A DNA stretch of 64,000 bases from Limihaloglobus sulfuriphilus (GCF_001999965.1 NZ_CP019646.1:620001-684000), one strand, 5' to 3'; numbered from the stretch's first letter, positions 51,583-63,100 are shown. The notes: a model not told the origin generated them from the letters alone. A program made the numbers and translations.

Positions 51583-53847
51583 TCATTCGACCGAATCGGG
51601 CGTATGGTCTATTTTGAGCAGTTTTGCAATCTCTGCGATTCTGGGCGTCCGGCAGATGTCGTCTGCAAGTTTTTGTGCACGGCTGATGTCTATCTTTTCA
51701 ATAACACTCTGCGCCTCGGGTATGTATGATGGTGATATGCTCAGAGTTCTCATTCCGATACCGAGCAGAAACGGCAGGAACGCCTTATCGCCGGCCATAC
51801 TGCCGCACATGGAGACAGGTTTGCCGTGTTTGTCGGCTGTTTCGACAATCCGCTTGAGCGAGCGCATTACCGCCGGATGGTGCGGGATGTAGAAGTCCGA
51901 GACCTTTTCGTTTGTGCGGTCAACGCCGACCATGAACTGGATAAAGTCGTTTGTGCCGATGGAAATAAAGTCTGATTCTTTTACTACATCATCGATGATC
52001 TCCACGAGTGAGGGCAGCTCGAGCATGAGGCCGATTTTGGGGTTTGAAATATGTTCTTCGCCGCGTTTTTTCAGCTGCTCTTTGCATTCTTCTACGATCG
52101 CGCGTGCAGTTTCAAACTCCTCAAGCGATGATATCATAGGGAACATGATTCCGATATCGCCGTTGCTGCCGGCACGGAGTATTGCCTTTATCTGATCCTC
52201 GAAGACCTCTATATTCTGAAGTGAAAAACGGATGCTGCGAAGCCCGATCGCCGGGTTCATCTCTTTTGCGTCGTGGTAATAGCTGAGAACCTTGTCTCCG
52301 CCTACATCGAGTGTGCGGAATATAACGGGCTTATCGCCAACGCCGTCAATCAGCCTTTTGTAAGTGATGTACTGCTCCTGTTCACTTGGGAAATCGCTGC
52401 GGATAATAAACGGGAATTCGGTTCTGTAGAGGCCGATTCCTTCGCATTTTACATCGCGGGCCTGTTTTAAGTCGCTCAGCAGGTTGATGTTTGCCAGTAT
52501 TGTAATCCGCGTTCCGTCGGATGTGTATGTTTGCGGTTTTACCTCTCGGCCGGCGGCGCTGACCGCTAAGCGTTCTTTGTTTCTCCGCTCGAATTCGAGA
52601 ATAATCTCTTCTTCGGGCGAGAAGTATATATTACCAGAGTCTGCGTCAAGGAGTACCTGTGTACCCTCGTCAACCTGCATGATAGCCGGATCATTTGCGA
52701 TTACCATCGGCACCTGCAGAGATCTGGCCAGTATCGAAAGATGGCTGGTAACTCCGCCGCTGACAAGTATTATGCCGCTGACTTCTTCAGAGCTGAGCCG
52801 CAGCAGCTCGGAGGGGAAGAGATCTCTGGCGGCAACGATCTTGCCCCGCAGCTCCAGGGATTCTTCTTTTTCTCTGATTATGTTCTTTATGATTCGCACC
52901 GAGAGGTCTTCGACGTCCTGCACCTTTTCACGTACAAAGTTGTTGTCAGCCTGAGAGAAGATATCAATATACTTTTGGGCTACTTTTATCATCGCGACAG
53001 GCGGGTTGATCCCTTCAGAGATGAGTTTTTCAATCTCACCGGTAAACGCTTTGTCCTGCAGAATCATCAGATGTGATGTAAATATCATAGCAGCGGCGTC
53101 ATTGAGCCTCTCTTCAACTTTTTTCTGAAGTGTCTTGAGCTGGTTGGCTGTCGCTTTGATGGCGCGGTGGTAGTCCTTGATGGTGAACTGTTTGTCGTAA
53201 CTTAGTTTTTTGTAACGCTTGAAATCCCTGTCCTGGTCATAAATCTCAAGCTCGGAAACGGCAAAGCCCTTTGCCGCGGAGCGGCCGCGGATAACCTTTT
53301 CAACGGACTTGGTCTCGGCGGCAGTGTTGGCGTGCTGTTCGTGAATATCCATTATAAAACGGACATTCTCTATCATGTTCGCCAGCTGCGAGCTTACTGC
53401 CCTGCACGCAAGGATGTCATTTTCGGTGAACTTCTTTTTCTTTACCCTTTGCAGCACGATCGCTCCGATACGCTCTATGCCGCGGTGTATCGGCACAGCG
53501 AGGAAGTTGTCGTATTGCTCCTCGTTTATACTTGCAAAATGTTTATACCTGGGGTCGGAGCTGGCTTTGTGGACACTTATTGCCCGCATTTCTTTTAGTG
53601 CGGTGCCGGTTATGCCCTCGCCGAGTTTCAAAGATACCTTGTTTATGCTCTCCGGCGATAAGCCGTGTGATGCTCTCAGCGTGAGCGTTTTGTTGGACTG
53701 CTCGTAGAGGTATATAGAACAGACGCTTGTCTGCATGTGGCTGCAGATAAGATCTACGATCCTCTCGAGCAGATACTCAATGCTTATGTTTTCTCGAAAA
53801 AGGTGGTTAAGTTCACTGATATTGCAAAGCAGCTGCGTATGTTCCAT
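51583..53847 (-). CDS. ptsP: Phosphoenolpyruvate-protein phosphotransferase with GAF domain (EI-Ntr)
   Basis: A 754-residue PtsP. A GAF domain (1-165) precedes the enzyme I part: the N-terminal HPr-interacting domain, active-site His369 (SGGVTSHLSILARSL), and the PEP-binding C-domain with GEGIGLYRTEFP-like sequence and GIMFPMISS. It transfers phosphate from PEP to an NPr/HPr partner for nitrogen- or carbon-related control. No HPr or EIIA gene is nearby. It is the last gene of purB-pyrE-97aa-ptsP. Confidence 0.94.
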   Translation of the reverse strand: MEHTQLLCNISELNHLFRENISIEYLLERIVDLICSHMQTSVCSIYLYEQSNKTLTLRASHGLSPESINKVSLKLGEGITGTALKEMRAISVHKASSDPRYKHFASINEEQYDNFLAVPIHRGIERIGAIVLQRVKKKKFTENDILACRAVSSQLANMIENVRFIMDIHEQHANTAAETKSVEKVIRGRSAAKGFAVSELEIYDQDRDFKRYKKLSYDKQFTIKDYHRAIKATANQLKTLQKKVEERLNDAAAMIFTSHLMILQDKAFTGEIEKLISEGINPPVAMIKVAQKYIDIFSQADNNFVREKVQDVEDLSVRIIKNIIREKEESLELRGKIVAARDLFPSELLRLSSEEVSGIILVSGGVTSHLSILARSLQVPMVIANDPAIMQVDEGTQVLLDADSGNIYFSPEEEIILEFERRNKERLAVSAAGREVKPQTYTSDGTRITILANINLLSDLKQARDVKCEGIGLYRTEFPFIIRSDFPSEQEQYITYKRLIDGVGDKPVIFRTLDVGGDKVLSYYHDAKEMNPAIGLRSIRFSLQNIEVFEDQIKAILRAGSNGDIGIMFPMISSLEEFETARAIVEECKEQLKKRGEEHISNPKIGLMLELPSLVEIIDDVVKESDFISIGTNDFIQFMVGVDRTNEKVSDFYIPHHPAVMRSLKRIVETADKHGKPVSMCGSMAGDKAFLPFLLGIGMRTLSISPSYIPEAQSVIEKIDISRAQKLADDICRTPRIAEIAKLLKIDHTPDSVE

Positions 53848-53848
53848 T

Positions 53849-54142
53849 TTACATATTCCTTATGCTCTCGGTTTTTATTGAGAGAGCAGCTGAGATTTTA
53901 TTGCGGTAATAGAGTATAATGTCCAGGCTTATCAACAACGTGTTGAAGACATACAGGATTATGACATAATCCATGTTCGCGGTCATTTTGAACAGTATTC
54001 CGGATATGTATCCGGTTAAAACCACAAACAGAAATATTATGCTTTTGCCGTCGTTTGAGCGGGATTTCCACGTTCTGTAAACAGAAAACGGCCACGCCGC
54101 CCCAAAACACAAGAGCATTCCGATTTCAAAGATATTGTTCAT
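53849..54142 (-). CDS. Small three-helix membrane protein, semiSWEET/PQ-loop-like
   Basis: A 97-residue inner-membrane protein with about three hydrophobic helices (2-20, 35-55, 60-80). The first loop WPFSVYRTWKSRSNDGKS matches the PQ-loop/semiSWEET pattern of a helix end, a PF/PQ site and a KS..G.S turn. Such proteins form dimers that move small molecules such as sugars. The substrate is not known. It is between pyrE and ptsP; ptsP starts one base downstream, so the two are tightly coupled. Confidence 0.6.
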   Translation of the reverse strand: MNNIFEIGMLLCFGAAWPFSVYRTWKSRSNDGKSIIFLFVVLTGYISGILFKMTANMDYVIILYVFNTLLISLDIILYYRNKISAALSIKTESIRNM

Positions 54143-54160
54143 TTCGCTGCGTTCTCCGGA

Positions 54161-54685
54161 TCAGTCTTTTATACCCAGATCCAGTTTTGTTATGATACTT
54201 TCAAATTCATAGCCTGCCTCGTTTATGTTTTCCCGGGCTCCCTGCATACGGTCTATAACGGCGACGATCTTTTTGACCTTTGCTCCGGCATCGGTGATCA
54301 CTTTTGCCGCTTCGAGAACCTGGCCGCCGGTAGTTGCTATATCCTCAACCAGCAGAACTACATCGCCTTCTTTCAAAACGCCCTCTACCATTTTACCGGT
54401 ACCGTAGCCTTTTTTGCTGTTGCGGATAATCACCCAGTTTACACCGGAGGCAATAGACGCCGATGCCGCAAGAGCGATGCCGCCAAGCTCGGGGCCTGCG
54501 ATTAGTGTTACATCACCCGTTACGTGCCGGGCAAATTCCTCGCCGAGAGCCTTGAGTATATCCGGGCAGGTCTCGAAGAGATATTTATCGAGGTAGTATT
54601 TGCTTTTTTTGCCGCTGCGGAGGGTAAAGTCGCCTTCGAGGTAGGCGGTTTCTTTTATTCTTGCAATGAGTTTTTCTCTATCCAT
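54161..54685 (-). CDS. pyrE: Orotate phosphoribosyltransferase
   Basis: Adds phosphoribosyl from PRPP to orotate in UMP synthesis. The PRPP-binding signature is VVLLVEDIATTGGQVLEAA near residues 107-125, with the N-terminal FTLRSGKKSKYYLDKY orotate loop. Length 174 is on the short side but complete. It follows purB, and the two nucleotide genes are adjacent. Confidence 0.93.
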   Translation of the reverse strand: MDREKLIARIKETAYLEGDFTLRSGKKSKYYLDKYLFETCPDILKALGEEFARHVTGDVTLIAGPELGGIALAASASIASGVNWVIIRNSKKGYGTGKMVEGVLKEGDVVLLVEDIATTGGQVLEAAKVITDAGAKVKKIVAVIDRMQGARENINEAGYEFESIITKLDLGIKD

Positions 54686-54743
54686 TGTGTTTCCTTGTCT
54701 GGTGTTATATATTGTTTGTGATCGCGGAGGCTTTGGGTTTTTA

Positions 54744-56174
54744 TCAGACCGTCAGCTCTACCTTTTTGTTGAGTTTACCGCTGTATCTGCGCCTTATCGG
54801 TATTACAACTTCAGCGACAAACTCGTTAACCTGTTCCGGCGCACGCCCGATATACAAAGACGGTTTCAGCACGCCGTCAAGGTCTATATCCTTAAACGCC
54901 GGATTTGCCTTGAGCCTTTCGATGAGGTCGTTGGGCTTTCCGTGCATCTTTACCTGTTCAGCGGCTTCGTGTGAATGAATCCTGATCTCTTCGTGCAGTT
55001 TCTGGCGGTCTCCGCCGGCTTTTACGCCTGCCATGAGGATGTTTTCGGTAGCCATAAACGGCAGCTCGGAGTTGATCCTCTGCTGTATCACCTTTGGATA
55101 GACAACAAGCCCGTCAACTACGTTGATCAGTATCTCAAGGATTCCATCAACTGCCAAAAACGCCTCCGGAATAACCACGCGGCGGTTTGCCGAATCGTCG
55201 AGCGTTCTTTCGAGCCACTGTTCCGCGGCTGTCATCTGCGGGCTTGAAGAGAGACTCATCACAAGCCTGCTAAGGGCGGTTACCCTCTCGCTTCGCATTG
55301 GGTTGCGTTTGTACGCCATTGCTGATGAGCCGATCTGATTTTTGGCGAAAGGCTCTTCTATCTCTTTGAGATTTGCCAGCAGACGGATATCGTTGCACAT
55401 CTTGTGTGCGGACTGGGCGATCCCCGCCAGCGTGTTGATTGTCATTGTGTCGATTTTTCGCTGGTACGTCTGGCCGGTTACAACACAGTTCTTTTTGAAG
55501 CCGAACGCCTTTGTGACAAGCTCGTTGAGTCTGACTACCTTGCTGTGGTCGCCGCCGAAGAGCTCGAGAAACGATGCCTGTGTGCCGGTGGTTCCCTTTA
55601 CGCCGCGGAAGGGCATATTCTCGATTCGGTATTCAAGATCTTCGAGATCCATTGCGAATTCATAGCACCAGAGCGATGCGCGTTTGCCGACGGTGGTCAG
55701 CTGTGCGGGCTGGTAGTGCGTAAAGCCAAGTGTCGGCATTTTGCGATATTTCTTGGCAAATTTGCCCAGCAGGTTGATCACCGTTGCCAGCTTAAGAGCT
55801 GTTGCCCGCATGGCTTGGCGCATGATTATAAGGTCTGCGTTATCGCCAACATAACAGCTTGTAGCGCCGAGGTGTATTATCGGTGCCGCCTCTGGTGCCG
55901 CATCGGCGAATGTATGGACATGTGCCATGACATCATGGCGGAATTTATTCTCATATTCCTGAGCCTTAGCGTAATCTATGTTATCCAGATTCGCCTGCAT
56001 GGCCTTTATCTGTTTGTCAGTGATTTTAAGTCCGAGTTTTTTCTCGGCTTTTGCCAGCTCAAGCCAGAGCCGCCGCCAGGTGGAAAATTTCGTGTCAGGC
56101 CCGAACAGTGCCGACATCTGTGCCGAGGCGTTTCTTTCTACCAGCGGGCTTGTATATAACGTTTGTTTTGCCAT
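54744..56174 (-). CDS. purB: Adenylosuccinate lyase
   Basis: A 476-residue fumarase/aspartase-superfamily lyase that acts twice in purine synthesis. The family signature [14 protein letters not shown] is near residue 290. [30 protein letters not shown] and [21 protein letters not shown] are the other conserved blocks, and the order of these regions matches the long PurB forms. It leads the leftward purB-pyrE unit. Confidence 0.92.
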   Translation of the reverse strand: MAKQTLYTSPLVERNASAQMSALFGPDTKFSTWRRLWLELAKAEKKLGLKITDKQIKAMQANLDNIDYAKAQEYENKFRHDVMAHVHTFADAAPEAAPIIHLGATSCYVGDNADLIIMRQAMRATALKLATVINLLGKFAKKYRKMPTLGFTHYQPAQLTTVGKRASLWCYEFAMDLEDLEYRIENMPFRGVKGTTGTQASFLELFGGDHSKVVRLNELVTKAFGFKKNCVVTGQTYQRKIDTMTINTLAGIAQSAHKMCNDIRLLANLKEIEEPFAKNQIGSSAMAYKRNPMRSERVTALSRLVMSLSSSPQMTAAEQWLERTLDDSANRRVVIPEAFLAVDGILEILINVVDGLVVYPKVIQQRINSELPFMATENILMAGVKAGGDRQKLHEEIRIHSHEAAEQVKMHGKPNDLIERLKANPAFKDIDLDGVLKPSLYIGRAPEQVNEFVAEVVIPIRRRYSGKLNKKVELTV

Positions 56175-56217
56175 TATCTCTCCGCAATCAGGGCACAGGG
56201 CCCCGGGCTGTTGATAT

Positions 56218-57186
56218 TTATTCTTCTATGCTGTTTTCAAAGTCTTTAAGTATTGTCTCTATCTGTGAAATATCCGCCTGTGACAGTTCCATGTCCGCGG
56301 CGGGTGCGGTTTCTCCGATCTGTCCGGATTTTCTCGCACCGACTATGGCGGAAGTGACTGCCTGGTCACGGATTGCCCATGCTATTGCCAGCTGGGCGAG
56401 GCTGATTCCGTTATCCGCGGCAATGGGTTTGAGCCTGCTCAGGCACTTCTGCACATGGCTGAAGTTGGGTTCGCTGAAGAGCGGGTGTTTGCGGCGGTTA
56501 TCGTCCGGTGCCAGCTGCTCGAGTTTTTCGTACGTGAATTTGCCGGTCAGAAGGCCCCGATCCATCGGGCTGTAAGCTACAATACCAATGCTGCTGTCTC
56601 TGCAGTAGGGCAGCAGTGAGGTTTCAATGCCGCGTCTGAACATGCTGTAGGGCGGCTGGAGAGAGGTTACAGGGTGTATTTTTGAGACCATCTCGAGCTG
56701 CTCAACGCTGAAGTTGGAAGCGCCTATGTATCGGACTTTGCCTTCTTTAACAAGCTCAGCCATCGCTGCCCATCCTTCTTCGAGCTGTTCTTCGGGCTGT
56801 GGCCAGTGCATCTGGTAAAGGTCAATCACTTCGACTTTCAGCCGCCGCAGCGAGTCTTCGCATTCTTTTTTTATGCTCGCCGCGTCCAGGCAGCTTACCT
56901 TACGACGCTGCTCATCGCAGAGCAGCCCGCATTTTGTAGCTACAACCGGTTTCCAGCCGAGCTCTTTGAGTGCGCTGCCGACGACTTCTTCTGAATGTCC
57001 GCAGCCGTAAACCGCCGCGGTGTCAATCCAGTTTATGCCTTGTTCGCGGGCTTCGCGTATCGCTTCGAATGAATCGCGGTCACTTTGAGGGCCCCAACCG
57101 TATTCCCAGGGCCCGCCGATTGCCCAGGTGCCCAGTCCTACGGTTGTCAGCTCTAATTCTGAATTTCCAAGTTTTCTTTTACGCAT
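56218..57186 (-). CDS. Aldo/keto reductase
   Basis: A 322-residue cytoplasmic aldo/keto reductase. [25 protein letters not shown] opens the barrel, [20 protein letters not shown] supplies catalytic Asp and Tyr, ATKCG the Lys and [16 protein letters not shown] the His. The NADPH-binding tail has [17 protein letters not shown] 57186 with AGGAG 8 bases upstream is chosen over a distal start. It differs from the reductase at 34608 in lacking a Tat signal. Substrate unknown. Confidence 0.9.
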   Translation of the reverse strand: MRKRKLGNSELELTTVGLGTWAIGGPWEYGWGPQSDRDSFEAIREAREQGINWIDTAAVYGCGHSEEVVGSALKELGWKPVVATKCGLLCDEQRRKVSCLDAASIKKECEDSLRRLKVEVIDLYQMHWPQPEEQLEEGWAAMAELVKEGKVRYIGASNFSVEQLEMVSKIHPVTSLQPPYSMFRRGIETSLLPYCRDSSIGIVAYSPMDRGLLTGKFTYEKLEQLAPDDNRRKHPLFSEPNFSHVQKCLSRLKPIAADNGISLAQLAIAWAIRDQAVTSAIVGARKSGQIGETAPAADMELSQADISQIETILKDFENSIEE

Positions 57187-57403
57187 TTTTATTCTCCTGT
57201 TTTGAATAATCACAAAAGTATATTCTAACAGATTGCGCTAAAATATCAACTTTGACAAATTAAATTCAGAATTTCTGTGCGTGCATTTCTGCGTTTATTT
57301 GAGAGAATCCGTAAATTCTCTTTGCAGGCCGCGTAAAGCGGGGATTCACCGGCGTTTGCCGCCGCACTGCAGAAGGCAACTAAATGCATGCTGAATATAG
57401 GGT

Positions 57404-57880
57404 TTATGTGAATAGCTGAAGTGTCAGCTTTGCGACCCGTTCTCCGCGGCGTCTGCACTGTTTGAGGGCTCTCTCGTCGGGCCTTCCCAGAGATACCGGT
57501 CCGTAGTGGTCGCCCTGCGGGTCTCCCTGAATGATCATGCCGTGAACAAGCAGACAGTCCAGTATGCCGGAAATGGTGGTTTCGTTGCCGCCGCCGGTAT
57601 TTACCGAGCTGCTGAACGCTGCGCCCACCTTGCCGTCAAGTTTGCCGTGTTTGCTGACCGAGTCATCGATAAGTTTTTTTATCTCTGATGCCATCTGGCC
57701 GTAGTATGTGGGCGAGCCAATCACGACAGCTTCGGCCCCAAGGAGATCATCGGGGGTTGTCTCTGCGACCGCTTTGCATTCAGTGTCGAGACCGCCCTGG
57801 TTCATAGCTTCTGTGATGGCTTCTGCCATTGCCTTTGTGTTGCCGCTTCTTGAGTAGTATATTACAAGTCCTTTTGCCAT
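57404..57880 (-). CDS. Flavodoxin / NAD(P)H-quinone reductase-like protein
   Basis: A 158-residue flavodoxin-fold protein. The FMN phosphate-binding loop YYSRSGNTKAMAEA is at about residues 8-21, GSPTYYGQMASEIK forms the flavin-contact loop, and SSVNTGGGNETT is the NQO/WrbA-type third loop. It should carry electrons or reduce quinones. It lies about 220 bases upstream of the aldo/keto reductase gene. No signal peptide. Confidence 0.87.
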   Translation of the reverse strand: MAKGLVIYYSRSGNTKAMAEAITEAMNQGGLDTECKAVAETTPDDLLGAEAVVIGSPTYYGQMASEIKKLIDDSVSKHGKLDGKVGAAFSSSVNTGGGNETTISGILDCLLVHGMIIQGDPQGDHYGPVSLGRPDERALKQCRRRGERVAKLTLQLFT

Positions 57881-57906
57881 GAGTATTCTCCTTATCTGGT
57901 TAAGAT

Positions 57907-58695
57907 TTATTCTTTTTCTTTGAGTGGTATTGTTTTTGTGCTGTAGCCTGAAGGTATAACAGGTTTTATACCTGCGGGTTTGTTTTTTTCGGAGTTTATT
58001 GACGCTCCACTGAGCTCAATGACAAATTCCTCTCCGTCAGCGCGTGTGCCGGATATCTTTGCAGGATAGCAGTCTTTGAGGTTATATGTCAGTTTGAGCT
58101 GTTTGTAGTTTTCAGCGTACTGCGAGCCTTTAACAGGCTTGAACGACATCGAAGCGGTTTTGCCCTCGTCGATATTCTCAAGTGCAACATGAAAGTCGCT
58201 GGTCATTGTTTCCATGCTGTCAAGCGCTACCAGCGGTATGTACTGGCTCATAAGCTCAAAAATCCCCATGGGTTTTTCCGGTTTTGCCATCTGCCGGTTT
58301 GAGCTGGTTTTGAGGTTGTGATCAATCCTGAGCAGCCACACTCCGTCGAAATAGAACTGCTCATGATGTGCTTCGGGTTCGAGCTCGTCTTCGCGGCGGC
58401 TGTTGAATGTGACCAGCAGCCTCGATTCTTCTCTGGTGTTGGCCGCCTTGATGCTGCCCAGGTAGGTTGTGGTTGACTCAAAAAGCCCGTTATCAAAGGT
58501 TACCTGGTATTTTATCTTAGCAGAAAGATCTTTTAGTTTTACAGCGTCCTGGTTGATTTTTTTGATAACCGCGGCAGCCTCGGCGGGGATTTGCGGTTTC
58601 TCAGTTTTTTCGACAGGGGCCTGTTCATCTGCCGAAAAAGTCAGGCAAGTAACTGCAAACGATAATGTTATAAGAATCTTTTTGTAAATTTGCAT
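57907..58695 (-). CDS. LolA-like outer-membrane lipoprotein-carrier-type protein
   Basis: A 262-residue secreted protein with signal peptide (MQIYKKILITLSFAVTCLTFSA) and no lipobox. The body has the beta-sheet pattern of the LolA/LolB superfamily: AAVIKKINQDAVKLKDLSAKIKYQVTF, then a strand rich in FYFDGVWLLRIDHNLK. The identity is from overall pattern rather than a diagnostic motif. It lies 26 bases upstream of the flavodoxin gene, and the ExbB gene is divergent from it, a pattern often seen in envelope gene clusters. Confidence 0.6.
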   Translation of the reverse strand: MQIYKKILITLSFAVTCLTFSADEQAPVEKTEKPQIPAEAAAVIKKINQDAVKLKDLSAKIKYQVTFDNGLFESTTTYLGSIKAANTREESRLLVTFNSRREDELEPEAHHEQFYFDGVWLLRIDHNLKTSSNRQMAKPEKPMGIFELMSQYIPLVALDSMETMTSDFHVALENIDEGKTASMSFKPVKGSQYAENYKQLKLTYNLKDCYPAKISGTRADGEEFVIELSGASINSEKNKPAGIKPVIPSGYSTKTIPLKEKE

Positions 58696-58777
58696 TGGCT
58701 GAGCCTTTAAAATAATAATTCTATTAAGTCCTTATTCTATAATAAATATAATATAAATCAATACATTTTGTTCAGCC

Positions 58778-58806
58778 TTGACTTGAGAGGGGGCTTGGAT
58801 TATAGT
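58778..58806 (+). promoter_or_regulatory. Sigma-70-type promoter of exbB
   Basis: TTGACT (58778-58783), 17 bases, TATAGT (58801-58806), about 140 bases before the exbB ATG. Confidence 0.6.
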
Positions 58807-58945
58807 TTATTGATTATAATGTAAATAAATTCCGTCAAACATTGTCATAAACGGGCTTCGTTCAAGCACGGCGCCGCCGCGGCTTAAGGCCGGACCAGGG
58901 TTTGACTAAGGCCAACAAAGAAACAGTGGGAATATTTGAAATAAG

Positions 58946-59602
58946 ATGAGCATTGCAGCAGCATTTGAGGTGAGTTTTTTTCATCAGTTCGTAACATCCG
59001 GCGGGCCGATAGTGTGGATTATACTCCTGCCGCTCTCGGTAGCCTCGATATCGCTGGCGGTTTACTATTTTGTAACGGTAAAACGCCGCAGGCTGGTGCC
59101 CGAAGGGATCGGTAAAAAGATTTGCTCAACTTTCAGGATTAACGGCATCGGGCGAGGGCTTGACTTACTTTCGCGGGAGGATGACCTTGTCAGCAGGGCT
59201 TCAGTGAGGGTATTCTCGCAGAAACACACGCAGCTCAGTCGGGAGGCATGCCGCAATCTGTACATAGAATCACTCCAGGAAAACGCACTTGAGCTATTCC
59301 GGCGGATCGAATGGATCAACATAATCGGCAATATCGCCCCGATGGTAGGGCTATTCGGCACGGTTTTCGGCATGATAAAGGCGTTCAACAAGATTGTCGA
59401 GGCGGGCGGCCAGCCCGGGCCCGATGAACTCGCCGGCGGCATATCGGTTGCGCTGGTAACCACCTTCTGGGGCCTGCTGGTGGCGATACCCTCGATAGCC
59501 GTGTACGGCGTGTTCCGCAACCGCGTCGAATCACTCGTATCAGAGGCGGCGCTGGAGGTAGAGGAAATAATCGATAATTTTGAGATAGAAGATTTGAATT
59601 AG
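58946..59602 (+). CDS. exbB: MotA/TolQ/ExbB proton channel protein
   Basis: A 218-residue inner-membrane proton channel subunit. TM1 is at about 22-44, with two further helices after 120 and 160. The family pattern IGNIAPMVGLFGTVFGMIKAF and GISVALVTTFWGLLVAIPSIAVY is unmistakable. With ExbD it uses the proton gradient to drive an outer-membrane or envelope task. Start ATG 58946 has only a weak ribosome-binding site. exbD follows after 2 bases. ExbB and TolQ cannot be told apart here; no TonB or TolB is near. Confidence 0.9.
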   Translation: MSIAAAFEVSFFHQFVTSGGPIVWIILLPLSVASISLAVYYFVTVKRRRLVPEGIGKKICSTFRINGIGRGLDLLSREDDLVSRASVRVFSQKHTQLSREACRNLYIESLQENALELFRRIEWINIIGNIAPMVGLFGTVFGMIKAFNKIVEAGGQPGPDELAGGISVALVTTFWGLLVAIPSIAVYGVFRNRVESLVSEAALEVEEIIDNFEIEDLN

Positions 59603-59604
59603 CC

Positions 59605-60093
59605 ATGCCGCTGCCGGAGCTGAAAAACCTCTCACAGCCGTTCGCGGCGATAAACCTCACGCCGATGATCGATGTTGTGTTTCTTCTCATCATATTTTTT
59701 ATGGTGGTCTGCCAGTTTATTCAGTCGGAAAATTTTGAGATTAGTGTTCCCGAGAATATAGATAAAGCCCGCACGCCGGCAGATATCGATGACCAGGTTG
59801 TCACGGTCAGTGTTCAGGCCATGCCCGGCGGCAGGGCAGTTTACGCGGTGGGCTCTGAGGTGATCAGCCCCCAGGATGATATTTTCAGGCTGATAGAGTC
59901 GATGACAGACTCGCTCAATCAGTCATTCGACACCGAAACCCCCGGAAAGCGTATCGTAAATATGCGTATGAGCAAGGATTTAACGTTCGCCGAGTACAAA
60001 GCGGCGCTGGCGGCAGTAGCCAGCAGCAAAGCCGGCGACATTCAGCTTGCGGTGTTAAAAGATCAAAAGAAAATTCCGGAGATACCCGAATAG
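59605..60093 (+). CDS. exbD: ExbD/TolR biopolymer transport protein
   Basis: A 162-residue partner of ExbB with one N-terminal transmembrane helix and a periplasmic domain. The helix has the essential acidic residue Asp23 (NLTPMIDVVFLLIIFFMV). The periplasmic part ends with a TolR-like strand, GDIQLAVLKDQK. Two bases after exbB, so co-translated. Confidence 0.9.
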   Translation: MPLPELKNLSQPFAAINLTPMIDVVFLLIIFFMVVCQFIQSENFEISVPENIDKARTPADIDDQVVTVSVQAMPGGRAVYAVGSEVISPQDDIFRLIESMTDSLNQSFDTETPGKRIVNMRMSKDLTFAEYKAALAAVASSKAGDIQLAVLKDQKKIPEIPE

Positions 60094-60177
60094 CGCGTTT
60101 TTCGCCTTGACGAGAGGTCTGATATGGGTATTCTGTGTATATACAACTAAAATAAACACTTATTATTGGGGGTTACT

Positions 60178-63100
60178 ATGAGACATGCAGCTCTTGTCAA
60201 CTTTGCGGCTTTTTTGTCGTTATTTCTTTTCAACTCCAACCTTTTCGCCTTCGCCGGCGGCGACGGCACAACGGATAATCCTTACCAGATATCAACGCAG
60301 GCTGACCTTGAGGCAGTAAATGATGATTTGGAAGCGAGTTATCTCCTCGTTAATGATATTGATTTGTCGGGTACTATTTATAATCACTCAGTTATTGGAC
60401 GTTTAAATTATATCTTCAAGGGCAATTTTGACGGCAATGGCCATGTGATAAGTAATCTTTTAATAAATACTTCCGAGTCTTCTACTGGGGCCACAGGTTT
60501 CTTTAGAGGAATTAAGGGTTATGATACAGAGGTTAAGAATCTCGGTTTAAATAATATAACTATTTTAAGTAACAGCTATTCCTATGCCGGTGGTTTTGCA
60601 GGGTTTGTCACGTTTAGTACCGTATCAAACTGCTATGTAACAGGATCATTCAAAGATGCAAGGCTTTTAGGCGGTTTTTGTGGTCAAGCCAATTCTTCTC
60701 TTATTTCAAATTGTTATGTAAACGGGTTTGTTGAAGGTAATCCGTCTTCAGGTGACGTTTTAGGATTTGGTGGTTTTTGCGGCTGGAATGACTCTAGTAT
60801 TATAGAAAATTGTTATTTTTCCGGTTCGGTAAAAAATCTTATCAATATATACGATTTTGGTGGTTTTTGTGGTAAGAACAAATCTGGGTCATTTAAAAAT
60901 TGTTACTTTGATAATTTATCTGGTCCGCAAAATGGCTATGCAACTTCCCTTGGTATTCTGCAGATGCAAGAGTCTGAGAGTTTTGAAGGATTTGATTTTG
61001 CTGGAGTACCGGAAGATGGAAACGCAGACTATTGGGAGATTGAAGAGGGGTACCTGCCCAAACTCAGCTGGCAAAAAGATGCCGGACCGTTACCAGGTGA
61101 TTTACCGCTGACTACACTCTCTGGTACTGGCGGCACAGATGATCCATTTCTTATAAATAATTATGAAGATTTTGATGAATTCTGTAATAATGGTAATCTT
61201 GAATATGGTTGTTATTCTCTGACTGTAGATATTGATCTTGCAGGTAAGTCATTCAGTCGATCGCCAATTGACAGGGTGTTCTGGGGGACATTTGATGGCA
61301 ATGGCAATATAATTAGCAATATGAGTATTGATGCAGGCGGTGAAGATGTTAATTATCTGGCCCTGTTCAGATATATTGCATTTGGTCGTATACACGAGCT
61401 TGGGATAGAAAATGTCAATATTAGCGGGGGTGAGAGATCATCTTATAATAGTGCGATAAGTGGTTATAATTATTGCGGAAGTATCTCAAGTTGTTACTCT
61501 TCGGGCGAGATCGTTTTGGGTGGAAATGCCAGTTATATTGGTGGGATAAGTGGATATAATCGTGGGGGGCTTATATCTGATTGCTATTTCAATGGTATTA
61601 TCGTTGGCGGTGAATTCGCTAAACGACTTGGTGGAATTTGCGGTTATAATGATTCGGTTATTCAGAACTGCTATTTTTTAGGATCACTCACAGCCGGCTA
61701 TGGTTCAGTTGATACTGGGGCTATATGCGGCTATAACTGGAGTGATAATGTAAAAGATTGTTATTATCATGTTTTTGCCGGATTTGGGTATGATTGTGGT
61801 ACACCGCTAATTGGATTGCAGATGCAGGATCGTAGCAGTTATGATGGGTTTGATTTTGCTGCTGTTGTGTATGATGGTCATGAAGAGATATGGGATACCG
61901 TTGAAGGCCATTGCCCAAAACTTGTCTGGCAGAGTGGTAATGGGCCGGTAGCTCCATCAGATCCACAGACTTCGCTCACGGGAAGCGGGGCGAAAGATGA
62001 TCCGTTTATTATTGCCGATTACGTTGATCTTATGGAGTTTGCAGAGAATGAACAGCTTATTGGCGGATATTATCTCCTTGTCAGCGATATTGATCTTGGA
62101 GGGATAGTATTTGATGATTCAGTCATTGACAGGTATTTTGCCGGTCAGTTCGATGGTGCATTTCATGATATTAAGAACATGAATGTCAAGACGGCAGATG
62201 ATACCGTTGCCGCAGGTTTTTTTGCCGGGAACAATGGTCGTATCCAAAGGCTTGGTGTTGTTGATTATATGATAGATGCTTCAGGGATCAGAAGTTCTAA
62301 AGACTCCGTTGGTGGACTTGCAGCCTGCAACAGTGGAGTTGTGCGTGAATGTTTTACAGATGGCAGCATCATCAATACTTTTGGAAGTACAGGGGGGCTG
62401 TGTGGTTCTAATTTTGGTGAGATCGGATATTCGTATTCTGAAAGTATTATAGAGGGTAAGGCAGATATAGGGTGTTTTGTTGGAGTTGACGGAGGTTTTA
62501 TACATGATTGCTACTCTGGCGGTTCTATAACTTTAGATAGTTTGTATCCGAACTCTTATAATGTAGGCGGTTTTTGTGGAAATAAAAGGGGTGGTAATTT
62601 TATAAGAGATTGTTATTCAACCGCTGCCGTAATTAATTTTGATAAACCATCTTATGTTGGGTTTATTGGTGATGATGATTGGGTCTTTGATTCTTTCTGG
62701 GACGTTGAGACTTCCGGTGTTGGTGAGGCAGGGGATATATATGGTGGTTTAATCGGTCTTTCAACTGAGCAGATGCAGACACAGAGCAGCTTTGAACCTG
62801 CATTTGAATTCGCAGATTTTAATACCGGTAAGATTGGCTGGTACATGCCCGAGGATAGTTATCCGCTTCTGTACTGGCAGAATTCTGAAGCCTCATTGAT
62901 GCCGGATGTATCTGGGATTAATATTGACGATGCTCAAGTTGTTTTGCAAGGAACTGGTTTTATAATTGGGGAAGTGAAATACGTGGACAGCATGACAGTT
63001 CCAGTTGATGCAGTTGCAGGTATATCTGTCATAATGGGCGGGTACGTAGACAGGGCAGTGCCAATAGACCTTTTTGTTTCAACAGGTATTACAGGAAAAG

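Noticed and set aside
57302-57319. GAGAAT...ATTCTC hairpin downstream of the flavodoxin gene
   Set aside because: Only a 6-bp stem and no T tract; too weak to call a terminator.
60857-61111. Short frames inside the large GLUG gene
   Set aside because: They are out-of-frame readings of the long open frame that runs from 60178 to the window end.
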